Shown in pieces: positions 14,301 to 28,700 of a DNA stretch of 42,209 nt (positions within the stretch are counted from its first letter, which is position 1; each line of letters opens with the position of its first letter). Source of the stretch: Elysia marginata (taxonomy: Eukaryota > Mollusca > Gastropoda > Plakobranchidae); the NCBI GenBank assembly GCA_019649035.1, contig BMAT01006864.1, positions 107,288-149,496 on the forward strand. Direction: 5' to 3'. Position numbers and translations under genes: made by a program. The notes under the pieces were generated by a model that ran no database searches, was not told the DNA's origin, and worked only from the letters and a program-made list of their open reading frames with translations.

Positions 14301-17300
14301 CTTCCTGCTCGGCCTCGTCTATAGCCGTGGACGATCGCTCTACTTTGCCCGAAAGCTTGGAGCAACAAGGAGCGGTACAATATGTTAAGTCTTATATGTG
14401 AAAAATGTTCCCATTTAGGTGGGCAAAACTTTTTTTTTTTTAATAATATTAGTATGGATAACTTTTAAAAGAAAACGTTATGTTTTTTTCACTTAACAAG
14501 TTTTTAGGAAAGGTGAGTTTATACCTGTTAGCAATGAGCTAATGCACTTAATAATCCTCTTTTCTTTGATCGTTCACTTTTAATCAGATCAACTTCAATG
14601 TTCAACGAATTAAGGTAGGGCGTTTAATCTTCACAACTATTTTTTATTGACAAGCTTCGGCAAAGGTAACGATGTAACTATTAAACTCATTGATGATGGC
14701 TTCGAGTCCTAGTATTCTGTTGAGTAACACAGGACCCTTTATGAACACATTATTGGCAGTCTCGAGGGTTTGGTCCTTATCGACAACTTGGTGGCCTACA
14801 GATTCACACGTTCATTGATTGAGAAACACAGTCCACCTGGCGAATAATGACAAAGGTTTTCTGCCTCCAGCGTAGGAGGGTATAAATCTAGGCGACCATA
14901 GGTTTAAAAGCATAACATTATGTTGTTTAGTTCGCTAACCTCAGAGACAACGCTCTTGAAAAACCTGGCCAAAACTTTCTTCCTGTGGTCGATGGTGGTT
15001 GCCTCCCGCCACATGACCCCCTCGTCCATAACATGAGCTGAAACAAACATGGAAATCAAGCAGCGTTAGCGAGCTAGCGAGGCTGTCGTATTTAATAAGA
15101 CAAGAGGAAGGCACACTCGTTATGTGAGGAATAGTATGTCATTAAATTTCTGGAAAGACTTGTTTGTCAACAGAATATTTTCATGTAGGTTATAAGCTAC
15201 AGCTATCAAAGTTCATTGCAGTAATGTTTGTTTCATCCATGTTTAACAAGAAGCAAAAATATAAATTACAAAGTGAAAATCTTACTCTCATGGAAATTCC
15301 ATCCCTGTGACTCAAAAAAAGTCTTTAGGGTATCATAGGCTGCGTCACGTTGTTGCATGTCTTGGAAGTATAAAACCTGTTGAAAACGGAATGAAGCAAG
15401 AACATTCTTGTCATTTAATTTGTTTGGTTCATTTATTTACACGGTCTCAGATAATCTACCCGATGATTTTATAATACGCTAGACCTGCGACAAGTGGGCG
15501 ACCCAACAAAAAATATCCGCTTTTCAATGCCTGACTAATGAAACAAAGAATGTAAATAGAAACTGCTAATTCATCTTTGTTGACTTTTTTATTTTGCAAA
15601 AGAGATCTGAGCCCATGAATGTCTTGAGGTCAATAAACATTTTAGAGTAAAATAGATACAACAGTAGTTGTCGTGATAAAAAGATTAAACCTTGACTGAT
15701 GTCACCAAAATATTCGATTAGAGATTGTAAGATAGTTTAGTCACGTCATTGAACAGAGAATGTTCTTATATTTTAGTAAAAATTTGAAGTCGAATTCTAA
15801 AAAGTAAGATTGAAGTCAAACAATAAATATCATATCGGTTTGTGCCTTTAAGAAGCATGTTGGCTGGTACTAAAACAAACTACAAGTTAAAGTTTGAATG
15901 CTACCTAACGCGACCATTTCCAGCCATTTCAAATCTTTTTAAAACATAATTATATCTCTTTAATACAATTATATTTTACAGAAACAAAGAATCTCCTTGC
16001 TAGTCCCGTATACAATAAAAAAAGATAGGTGAGAGACTTTCGACCTACCAGGTCGATCTCTCCAGGTTTGCTGATCATCATAAGCTTGTGACCTTTGTCC
16101 CCTGACCTTGTCACGTGGGCCTTAGGTCTCTCGGCATCCTCCTTGCTCCGGAGTCTGAGGTCAATGATGCGGACCACCTGGTTCTTAAGGTTCATGACGT
16201 TGAGCTTGTGTCTGGTGCTGTCCATGCAGACTTTCACCGAGCGGCTATCAAGCAGGCCATAGGACGTGCGGCCAACCCACTCAGTCGCTGGTGTAGAATA
16301 AAAGGGTCAAGTCTTTTTCTTCGGAACATGCCTCCGCTAAAATTTGACTTAAGTTGTACCAGTCAAGTCTTTTCTTGGGAACCTGTCACACTAAACTTGG
16401 ACTTAAGTTGTACCAGTCAAGTTTTTTCTTGGGAACCTGCCTCACTAAATTCGGATTTAAGTTGGACCATAGAAATTTCTTTAATGCAGTAAAAATCTAA
16501 GTTGATGAAAACATGAAAAGATCACTTGCACTTGCAAAAAATGACCGGCGATGTAATAGAAGATAGAAAGAAGGTCAGATACAGGACGAGGTAAAAAACG
16601 GCGAGAAATGAATGAGAACGGAGAAAATAATAGCTGTACTTAATCTCATACCACACAAAAATGTCTAAATCAACTCCACTCATTAAATAAATCGCAGTAA
16701 CTTCTTGAGGTGGGGAGAACGAAAAGAAATCAATAGAAAGGTTTTGATAGTCCACCTGTTAAAGTCCCAAGTAATAAAAAGATCTCTTTACTACAGTCAC
16801 ATGTATTAAATGGACATGTAAAATCGTACCAAGTTAAATAGATACTTACATCGAAAAGAGCGGAGAGTCCATTTGACAGACTAAGAAGAAGAACAATAAC
16901 AACAGCAGCAGCAACAGGAATACAAACAAAATTCATTAGAAACAATCAAGATTTCAAATCTAGCCTACCGTAGAATTCGTCTGGGCCGGCAGGGGGCAGG
17001 TTGGTGGATTGTGTGACCTTGCCACTCAGACTTCTATGTCTCAGACGTACCAACAGAAGCATGAGGCCAATAGCGCCTAGAATAAAAATGCAGTGATGTT
17101 CTTGTACTTTTAAGTTTAGGTATTTTAGCAACTTTTGTAAGTTTTCTCATGTTGGGTAAAATTAAGTCTAGCAGAAACTGTAATAATTGCCCTCCCAATG
17201 GCTTGTTCAGTAATAAAATAAAACCTGAATGTTTTTTAAAGCTACGGTTTTCTTTTTTCAACGAAATTGTAAAACAATGCATTCCTCCTATTTGAAAAAT

Positions 17301-20300
17301 GACTTGGGCATGGCTTTATATATGAATGTACAGCTCAGACTCGTCTGCTAAAAACAAGGCAGTTTAATGTATCCAAGCAATTTCAATGAGAAAGAAACTG
17401 CAAAGAAATGCCGTTTTCTATCGGGCTTAGTCAGATTACGGACCAGCTTCCTTCCATTACCTGGCAGAGAGAGGATAACAGCGATAATGGTTATGATGTA
17501 CGGCGCCTCACTGCCCTGGAAGTAGTCGTAGTGCTTGAGCTCCACACATTTCTCCAACACGCCCGTGTTGTAATCAGAGGCTGGTGTTTCAAAGTCCGGA
17601 TCCACGCATGCGCAATCGCTAGCAGGTTGTTGTGTGGTTGGAGCAGCAGTAGAGTTCATGTCAGATGTCGAATTTGAGTCCGGGGAACCTCCATTCCCTC
17701 CAAAGCCTATTGATCAGAGAAATGGAAACGGTTGAAGTAAATTTCTCGGAGACTTCTTTAGTTTTTGGACAAAGTAACCAACACCATCTTCCCTCCTTGA
17801 AAAATTTTCCTGTAAACCATTAAAAAACTGACTGCCATCCTGTTTTCAAATATGGTTTTATCAACAGAGGTAATGGCTGCAGATAATGCAGATAATTTCG
17901 AAACATAGACAATAAAAGATATAGAATATATACATATTTTTAAATTGAATTGGCAATGTCTCATTTTGCCCCGAAACCCCCATTTGGTGGTTTTGGTGGG
18001 GTTTTTTGTTATTGTTGTTAAGTTGAACATAGCCTAAGTGAAATGGTATTAGTGTCTTTAATTTTTTTAAAGATTGTACTTTTGTCAGTTAAATATTTTA
18101 AAAGTTGTTTCAGTACTTGTGAAAACGTCATTTTTATAATTATATATACAGCGATATAAAACGAATTGCCCATAAACATTTACCCGAGAGCGGTTTGATA
18201 CATTATGATTTCACATTTATAGACATCTCAATTGTTATCAAATTCTATACAAAGGTTTGATGCTACAAACCAATGTCAATCAAGTTCATATTTTAAATAG
18301 AGACATGATCGCTCAGAAAAAAAATGTGTTGCAAAGAACTTTCAACCCTCAAGTTTATGAAAGCGCAACGGCAATACATCGGTACTTTAATAAGGATAAG
18401 CCTCCGATAAACACTGTGATAATTTAAGTAATGCTGCAAAAGTGTTCATAGAAATATTCACTTGAAACTGTGTGCAATGCAACTTTTTATTTCAATAATT
18501 TATTAGAAGTATAGGTGCTTCTCCAACGAGTCAAGAAAGTAACCCACAAAGAGATGGCAGGTAATTTTCAAAAAAGAATAAAGAGGGTATCACAAACTTT
18601 AAGGTTGTAATGCCAATACTTTTGAATTCGCTAAACTAATTACACAAGTAATTATAATAATTATATCTTGAGGGCACAAAATGATGTTGAACATAATGTA
18701 AAGCTTAAATACCATTACTTAAACACTTTGTTGAAGGCAGGAAATGAATTGTATAGGACAACGAAGCCACATCATGCGCATAATGCCATGAAGAGTTTGA
18801 GTAACAAATTTGCTGTTTTTATAACTGCTTGCTAGGTAAAAGAAAACCTCAGGACGTAAGTAACATTTATAATACTTAACATCTCTTAAAAGGTGTAAAA
18901 ACCTTTTTTTTTGTTTAAAACTATCAGTGTCAAGACTAAGGCGCGTGTGTGTTATTTATTTCAATTTGCTACCTCTCATTTCTTGTTTCTGGTGTTACAT
19001 TCTCCTCTTCTTCTTCCTTTCCTTGCTTGTTCTGTCCATTTCTTTAAATGATAGCCGGAACAAGTGATAGAGTTTGAGATATCATAGTACTTACCCCCAC
19101 AGCTAAACACATTCATGACATTGGAATCTGGCATGAGCTGGGCGTCATAGAAGTCGGTTGTTGCTTCCAAAACGTCGAAGAAGGTGGTGCTGTCGATTTG
19201 ATCCACCTCTTCTTTTGTGTATACTCTACAAAAACAGGTAAAACATCGGATACAGCTAAAAGACCATGTAAAGGATCAGAGGATTGTTTTGTATTTATGA
19301 TTAAGGAAAGAGAGGGGAGGAAATCAGTCTGTAACTTTGTCTTTTTAGTTTTAGTTTCAGTGTGTTTGGGGCGGAGCGGGGGAGGGGATATGAACTTTTA
19401 AGGGAAGCAGGTTGTTAACTCTTTTTGTCTCGCTAGTCTGGGTGTGAANNNNNNNNNNNNNNNNNNNNNNNNNNNNNNATTGTTTAAAATGCAATGAATG
19501 TTTACTCAAACAGCTTCATTTCTATTATTTTGTACGGGTCAGAGAGAGTCATCTCTCTTTCTTTTTCTACATGTGTCTGTTTCTGTGTGTCACTCTCATC
19601 TTCCTTTTTTGTTCCTCTTCCTCTGTCTTTGTCTTTCTTTGTCAGTCTTTCTGTTTTTCTCTTATTCTTCTTTTGAGAGGTCCAGGTTTAATCGTCATGG
19701 ATTTAAAACGTGTTTGACGTTTGCTAAGGTGTCAAAGGCTGCATGTACAGTTTATTTGTCGGTTAAAAGACCCATTGACACAGTCAGATTTTCTTGCATC
19801 GCTCACATACCATGAAACGCGCAGTGGATTGGTTGGTTGGTTGTTTGAATTTTAACGACTCTTTTATACTACAAGGAGACGGCGCTTGGGACAATTGAAA
19901 GCGTGCTGCCATACTGTGAAGTAAGGAGCGCTTAAATACACCACACCCAGTTACATTATCCTGACACCAGGCCGACCAGACTTAGCACTAAATCCATAAT
20001 GCTCAGACACTAGGCGGATCAGCTGCTAATACCAATTTTAAAGTCCTTGGTTTGACTCGGCCGGGGATCGAACACACACCTCCCGATCTCTGAGCGAGTG
20101 TCTTTACCGCTAGGCCACAGAGCCAGTAAACGGGCAGTGGGAGATCTTGCTATTATGCTAGAGTGGCGTGTTATTTTAAAGGCTGCTCCTCTGTGTGTAC
20201 AGAATGTATATTTATTGGCAACAGTCTATTAAGAAACCCAATCAAAGTGCTTAAACGTTCAAGCAGATTCAGCGCTGTATAAAAAAAATTCACTGTTTTT

Positions 20301-22321
20301 AGAAGACTCACCCATTCTGTTCATAGTTCTCATACCAGAACCGATCGCCGTGGCGGATCCTGAGGAACTGGTTAAGCACTATTGTCCTGAACAGTTCGCC
20401 AGGTCCATCTTCTGTTGTCTCCAAGAGACCTCCAGGAAATAGGTCAAGGTCGTCTGGGGCGTCAGTGTTGCCGTACAGTTCCTTTAACTTCATAATATTC
20501 TGTTAGGCAAAGATACCATAATCAGATAGGTTGGTAACCAGTCGAAATATATATTGAATGAATTTGGTGTCATTATCAGATGCAATGTGCTTCTTCCGTG
20601 TAAACACTCTCTACGTGAGATAGAGATAATAGTTTCAAATGTCAGATATACAAATGAAGACGGATTTAATTTTGGGAAAAAACAGCTTTGAAACTGTAAC
20701 AAAAACAGATGGTTTATCTCTGATACACTGCAAAAGGCTAGTGTTAAATACAGTCATTCGGTTCATGTAGCACATCTGAGATTTTTATTACGTGAAGGAA
20801 GTACTCGCATACAAAAATGATTTTTACTTATATCTTCAAACGCTAAAACTCAACTGCTTTTAAGTAGTACCTACAACAAATGCGTTCTCATACTGTCACG
20901 AATCTTACGCTGTATGTGTGTATGCTAGTCTTTCATAATTACAATATCTGTACAAAATACCTTCAAACATTGCTTTGCATTTTGACCGTCTGGGCTGTTA
21001 CAAAGATCATAATATTAGGATGGCACTTACATCACTATAGTAACCTTTCTCGTTGATTTCTTCCCATTTCTCTCTCCTCTTTAGACCGTAGGCCTCTCGT
21101 ATGGCATTGTAGCCTGGGAGGCCCATGTCTCGACCTCGCTGGATGTTCAGAGAGCCGAGGTCCCGACGTGACCAGTCCAGGGTTCCAAACACATTCTCTG
21201 GAGACATGGGACAGAATTGGGCAACATGTTACTCAATTCCAAGGTAACTAGACCCCGAACCCGAAAGATTGGTACAACGGCATTAACAAGCTTAGACATC
21301 CAGGGCATTTCTTTTTAGAGACATCCATGAGAAGATTTATTGTAAACAATGGTATCGTAGGCTTAAGAAGGGAAAATTAAATTAGGGACAAAAATACGTC
21401 GTTTGTAAGAGGTTTGATTTGCATTGTTTTTATTTCATGGAGCCGTGATCATATAATAATTTAAGTTTCTAGATCATACACTTTTTCATCAGTTATACAG
21501 AAAAAATTTACTTAAAGCAAAAGAACCAACACTTGGATTTTGCTTAGCTTTGAATCTTAAGCAGTCAATCGTTAAAGTACCATCGTTGTAACCAGAGAAA
21601 TCAAAGTGTTGATAATTTAAATCATTATTGTAATTGCAATATTCTGAGTTTGTGAAATCATTTTGTTAATTAAAACATTGTAGTCTTCATGTATAAAGAA
21701 CCTGCGAACGATTTATGTGAATCAGACATCAGTGAAAGAGGTAGTTGCATATGGGTCGCTATTCAAGTATCTGAAGTTCTCGAAGTCTCTTATGAATATT
21801 TTTTGCCTTAAACTAACTACTCAAAAATAGTTTAAGAACTGGCTCAAGTAAGGCATGAATGAGTACCGAACAACTTTTAAGATGCTCAACCATCTCGCCT
21901 AACAATTATTCATGCCTTGTGCTTTCTTACATGAAGTCTAAATATCTAATACTAAAAATACACGCCGCTTCTTGTGCCCTGTCATCGATAATGGTTTGAA
22001 TCCTCACCTCTTATATCCGAAACAATGATGTTGTCTTCCTTGGCAGCCTTAGTGTAGATCAACCCACGAACCATCTCATCAATACTGCCAGGATGATCTT
22101 CTGTCGTTTCCTAAGTGACAACAAAAGAAATGCAAAGAATATAAAAAGTCGTTCATGCTGAGTTGTTTGTTTCAAAAGTTGTTCTGTTCTGTATCCTGAT
22201 TACATACCAAAAACATTCGGTGTTGCTTTTATTGTTAGCTGGTTAGCCAATAACATTGACATGAAACCTCCGATGCAGTAGCTATTATTTCATGACGATT
22301 ATAATGTTGTTTTTATCAGAA

Positions 22322-22364
<43 letters not shown>

Positions 22365-22702
22365 GTTTATGAAAAGGTGGTTCAAAAACAGTTTGGATGA
22401 CTACCAATACGTATGGTATTTTCAAGACCTATGATAGGCTACCTGAGGTACCCAGAAAGCATTGCAGAGTCGAATTCCCTTGACCTTCACATCGTCATCA
22501 CCATTAGTACCCTCATCGTCAGAGAAACGCGCTTTCACATATCTCTCAGGGGTGGTACACGTCTTGCCGATTTTCCTGGCAAATCACAAAGTAAAAAAAA
22601 TTAACAGAGGGAAAACAGAATTGACGTAGGCTATACATAAGTGAAAAAAGTTAAAAAAAAAAATTTGGGTATATTATTTATAATAACTACTACTTCTCTC
22701 TC

Positions 22703-22734
<32 letters not shown>

Positions 22735-25700
22735 ACTCTTTCTCTCTCTATCTTTATCTCTCTCTGTCTATCTCTCACACTCTCTCTTCCGCTCTCTCTG
22801 TCCATCTATCACTCTGTCTCCCTCTCGTTCTCTCTCTACCTCTCTCTCAGTATGGAGGTAGAAGTCACAACACTTGAAGAACACCTACAAGGGGCTATAT
22901 GTATGTCTGTACACATATTGAATCACTACAAAAGAATCTTCCAGAAGAAAACAGATACATTTTGTTTACAGAACAAAACATGACATACAGAGCCTAAAGT
23001 GGAAGAAAATAGCGCCAAAATCCAGTCTAGATCAAGGCTATTACAAACTCTAGATCAAGATAATTATCTTGTATGTCTATTGTCTATTGTCTAGCTCTAA
23101 ATCTAGATTACCTAAATTCATTTCTAGATGTATGTCAAATTTTTAACTCTTATTCTAGATGATTTGAGATCTAGATCTAACATAAGTTATAAGTGATACG
23201 GAATTCAACAATCGAAGCAGGTAAATTATTTTGTTTATGTATGCTCCGCGGCCTACCATTTCGAAATAGAGAGTGTGACATGTGAACATGTGAACTCTCC
23301 GCACAGTAAAATACAATACTGAATTCATTGTTATATCAGGATCTTTTGAACAATAGCATTTCTTACTTCGATAAAGAGTGTTACATTTAGGGCTAGACAG
23401 AATACGTATATTAAGTCTTTTATTCAGATTATGGTGAAGCGGCAACGGGTAAACTCATTCTGTTTTCGTGATAATTTGTCTTTGATTCCTGAAATCTTAA
23501 ACTCTTGAAACAGTTTAGAGAAAGACAGAAAGCTATCGAAACACAGAAGGTCGAAACAAGATTGCTAGGTCTAAGGTTCTCTACGTAGATACAATGCGAC
23601 CGTATAGAATAAGTATGGTAGTAAAGTAAGGCGATCACAAACTTAGATCTAGCAACAGACAGACAGAACAAGACAGCGTGAACGAAGTGGGAATTGAACC
23701 CGCATTTCTCTCGGCACCCGCTGCCTTGCCAGAGGAGAGACCAAACGAATAGACCACTGAGCCACCCGCTTCCATAATAATGATAGTTTATGACATAGAA
23801 CCTTTCGCCTGGATCTTTGACTGACCAAAGCACTTTGCTTAAGAAGGAAGCCCCTAGCTTTATTTTTATTTTAAGACAAATCGAAATACCTACGGCCAAC
23901 TATGGACCTTTTACATACACAAAGAAAGCCGAAGAAACAGATACAGCAGTATAGAGAAAGAGAGAAAGAAAAAGTTAAAGTTCGAGATGATTGTCTTCCT
24001 CACAATGCGTTGCACGTTCTGATTCTCAAAAAAAAATGAAAGCCTTTCTAGTTGCAGTTTTCGGATGAAAATCTACCGAAAAGATAAAAAGAAATTGAAT
24101 TTCGGGCGATAATCTTCTCGTTTGAACGCTCTAAAACTTACTTTCCATTTTCCAATCTGATTTGGCATGCCACTTCATAAACGTGTAAATCGACCCTAAT
24201 AATCATTGACAAGCACTTCTCATGCTGTCTACCCTCTGATATCACCTCTTTGTTTCCTTCAAAAGACAGGCTTACCGTGGGTAGATACCAGAAGGGACCA
24301 GGGTGTGGCCGAACCGCATGGCAGCTGCCTGGAACTCTGTGGCGATGTTGGGGATCACGTGTGGGTCGTAGCCTAGTCATGTGACACATACAAAGTTTTA
24401 GGTGTAGCTCGCACATAACTATAACATGTTATATAGGAAATGAGATTTCAACAAGAGTAGCGGAACTTTCCTAGTGTCTCTCCACTATCTTATAAATACA
24501 AATATTACAATCTTTTAAAATTTATGCGACAGATTTATTTTGAAGATAAACTTTTTATTTAGCTCTATAGTTTTTACGTTCTAGATGTCGAACCGTTTAT
24601 AAAAGTAAGAAATTTACCCTACAATCTAGGTCTAGATTACAATAACCACTATAGTATTTTGGAGTGCTGTCTTCTGGAAAAGGAACATTACTCTTGTTTT
24701 ACCTCTAATCTCATTCCCTATACTGATCAACAAAAGTTAAGAGGCACCTCTTGTCTTAACAGCATAAATAGTCAACTTTCAAGTTTTTAAAGACTGAACT
24801 GAAACTGAAGAAGAATAAGATTTGTTTGCTGCCGTTTCAGTGAGACTCAAATTTAGTACGAAATGCCCTATAATGAGCTTATCGCAAAGCTATTGGAGCT
24901 GTTTTCAAAGGAGCTAATAAGTTTACAAAAATTTACTGAGTTTTTACTTATCACTGAGTGCCATTTGATGGCTGTCGAAGTAAACTTCTTTCAAGAATTT
25001 AAGCTGGTTGAAACTAAAGGTAGAGCTCAACAACTGGCAAACGGTTTTTAGAGTATATACAACGCAGTTCGTTGTATAACTGGAAGCTTGGAAGCTCACT
25101 TATAATAACCTACACTTTAAAAACACTTAATGGACAGATTTTGTTTCATAAAAAAACGGAAAACAAAGCCAATTTGGTATACATTTCTCTCTGAATTCAA
25201 GTTATCTCTATGATGTTCTCCGACCGATCGGATTAGCCATATAGTTTATTTACAAAAGAAACTGCACAAGGCAGAAGTTTGGTGTCAGAAAATAATACTG
25301 TAAGTTTTTTTAGTCATTGGATAAGACAAAGACCTAGAGTCTTATAAGATAATATCTAAAAACTCTCTTTGTACACAGTGGCCTAGGTATGTCAGTGATT
25401 GGCCAACGGCTCAAGAGTGGAAACACTGCATTCGGCTGTCTAAGTTGTAATAGGCCAAAAACTCCACCGGGTTGTTCAGTAACTAACATTTTGTTTGAAT
25501 TAATATTATTTCCTCGATGAAAAAATCTGCCATAAACGAAAACAAACAAAAGCTTACCAGAATACTTGTTGAGTTGGCCGCCTTCATAAGGATACTGTTT
25601 CATGTCGAAGATGGATCCGTTGTCATAGATTCCTAGCCAGCGAGGTAACCAGTCGTACATGACAATTTTCTGCAAAGTCATCACACATTTTTGCTTCAGC

Positions 25701-28700
25701 TTGTCGTTACAAGCACATTTTTAAGCGACAATTCAATAAAAGTTGATTTTTTTTTTAATCTCAGGCCGAAAGACTTTCAATATTATTAAATTACAAAAGA
25801 TAGTGTTCTTGTGTGTTCGGAACATTAGTGCAATGATAGTAATCATAAAAAGTTAAGTCGAGAAAACTAAAGCATAGTGAAGCAGGTAATTTAATAATTG
25901 AACGATCATGGTACCGGCAGTAGAACTATGATTGTCTGCAACAGAAAGCATCATGTTTGACAAAGAGGTGGACGGAAAGAACGGCCAGGGTAAGTAATCT
26001 CCATTGTCTGAAACATCAAAGGACTGCAAGGTGCGAAATAGAAACGGCCGGAGTGATCGAGTTGCGCTATTATTGCATTGTTGGAATGATCATCAACCGA
26101 ATCGAATCGAGTGTATACGGGAAAGATTGTAAGAAGGATCCTCTTCGGCTAGCAAAGATACACAACTGAGCTAAAGGTTCAGTTTTATCTTATGTTGCTC
26201 CCTGCTCACGACAGCGAGGTCGAACTGGAAGTAGCATTTTAAGCAGGTCATTTTTTGTTGAAGTTAGGTAAAAGTACGTAGTAACGATATTTATTGCACA
26301 AAAGGCTCGCAAGATTATACATTAATGGCACATTTTGACCGGCAGTATGTTGTGGACAATTTACGTCGAAACTGTTGGATTGATTCTTTTTTTCCGATCT
26401 GCAGTTTAGTATCCTCCTTGCAAGCTCACTGTATATGTCTTTATTTTCTGTTACAAGCCGTTCCTCTAGGCACGATCTTAGCTTGATGATAGACTGTCGT
26501 GTTTGTCTTATAGGTTTGTCATGAACTTAAATATGTTTTGCTGTGGAGAGTAAAAATATTTTGCGAAATGACAATGGAAATTTTCGTTAGTTTTCGTTTT
26601 CCTTAAAGTTGATTCTTGGTCTGCCCACAGGTCCGTTGAAAATCTGGCCGTTTCTGCAATATAGTGTCTGTAATATAATTGATAAACTATTCTGACGTGG
26701 CATCTTGTGGGGCACTTACCATAATTACAAAAGCAAATCAATCTTGGACTTCCTCAAGCAGAAAGACAGGCAGGCCAAAGAATGAGTTTAATCAAGATGC
26801 ATTTCGTTTTCTTTCTTTATTTCCTTGTAGGCTTTTTTAATGATGGTGCCTCTTGCTTGCTTTGAATGAATTTTTACTTTGTGTATAAGTAGGTCTTACG
26901 ACTTAGAAGCGTGATTATTTTTAGTACGAGAAACAACTCAGAAAATTTTAAAGATTCTCAATGATTTCTTTTTCTATGTTTGTAGCGCTTTTTTTCCACA
27001 TACTGTATGCTCAACCTAAGATAAAACCACACATCCTCAAATAAATCGAACTTTAAATTTCCTTTTATTACATTCTATCAGGTTCTAGTTTTAAAACCAG
27101 TCGAAAATGATTTTCAATTGTATTAAGTAAAATTGAATAAATCATGTATGGTTACTGATGAAAATTGTATGGCCCTATGAAAAAATCACACAAGTCACCC
27201 ACTGCGGATGGGTAGTTCAATAGGGAATGAGATTAGAGGTAAAGCAAGAGTAGCGTCCCTTTTCTAGAAGACAATATTCCAAAATACTATAGTGGCTATT
27301 GTAATCTAGACCTAGATTTTAGGTTCTTATTTTGGTGAATTTCTTATATTTATAAACGATTTTACATCTAGAACTTAAAAACTATAAAGATAAATAAAAA
27401 GGTTATCTTCAAATGATTGTATTAAAAAGACAGCGGGTAACCCCATTTCATTTTCACATAGTATTGACTTTAAAATATTTTCTAAAAATCACGGGGGCCT
27501 AGATAGCTCAGTTGGTAGTGGCTTCGCTCCGTGACCATGAGGTCGCGGGTTCGAAACACAGCCGAGCACAGTCCGGGCCCTACTGGTTGGGTCGGTGTCA
27601 GTATAATGTGACCGGCTGAGGCTAAGTCATGGTATCCCCGCTAGTCTCTGGGTGGCAGCCCGTAAATTTTCATTGGGACACAAGCCCTGAGAGCATCTTT
27701 CAATTGGAATTGGGCTTGTAAAAATACCCTTCAATCAATCAAAAAAATTACGCCAGAACGTAAATCAGCATGTGCTAGCCTTAAAAATTAAATCTCATTC
27801 GGAGTGACATCAGAAAAGTTCCGCTTCTCTGGTTGAAATCTCATTCCCTATTATTGGAATTAAAAAATGTTTCAAAATGACAACATCTTTCTATGGAAGT
27901 CTTGAACACAATTTTTTTTTACCTTTTGAATAATGATGAAAAAGGAACAAACAGGCGATTTTATCGTAGGGCCCACGAGCAGTGATCTTAAGTCTGACCT
28001 GATATTGAGCGATGACTCGTTTTCTGGCCGACAAGAACAGCTGTTCATCGTCCCAGTCGGCGTGTTTTTCCTTGAGCTCCTTGGCGATGACATTGTGATA
28101 CCGGAACCAGATGGTTGCCATGGTCAAGATGAATGGGTTCTCATGTGTCCGCGGGTTGGCATAGCCTGCAGAAGTATGTTAAGTAGAGACTGTTAGGTGG
28201 CAGGACAGTCAACGCTTTGTGAAACGCTACTGGATGAGGTGTATAGGTAGGAATGGTATTTTCAATATATACAAAGATATTTTAGGTTACATGCAAAACT
28301 AGATGAGATCTATAGGTATAAGGGGGTTTTCAGTTATACAAGGAGTGTTTGGTTACATTCAAATTAAGAATGAAATTTAGGTTTTGGATCGACTATATAT
28401 CATTATTTCATAAAACAGTTAGAAGCAATAGACCGATGGTATTTACTCAAGTTTGAATGGTTTTGCAGGTTTTCCAATTGGACTTTTCGCAGGTATAAGG
28501 TGGAACAAAATTTTGCACTGTCGCCCTATAAAATAAGGAGATATTAATTGTAATTCAGACACCAGTATCTCATGCTGGTGGTATTGTATTTGACGACAAT
28601 AAGCCATAACGCTTCATGGCTCAAGAAAATGTCAATAGGTGGTACATGTAAAATGGATACAATGGATTTGATATAATTTTTTTACAACAAGCACCGATCA

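Larger units (their letters stand above)
19226..20311. other. DUOX intron 11
   Basis: Contains the N gap, a CT-rich stretch at 19550-19672 and the family B SINE; otherwise nothing recognised. Confidence 0.8.
22576..24275. other. DUOX intron 7
   Basis: 1.7 kb holding a CT repeat, dispersed repeat R2 and the tRNA-like repeat; the remaining 0.5 kb before exon 7 shows nothing. Confidence 0.8.
25670..27998. other. DUOX intron 5
   Basis: 2.3 kb. The left 1.5 kb is AT-rich with no recognised feature; the right part is M1 with its nested SINE. Confidence 0.8.

Noticed and set aside
27494-27570. Functional tRNA gene
   Set aside because: A and B boxes are present but the arms do not pair as a tRNA, and the copy is a SINE head with target duplications.
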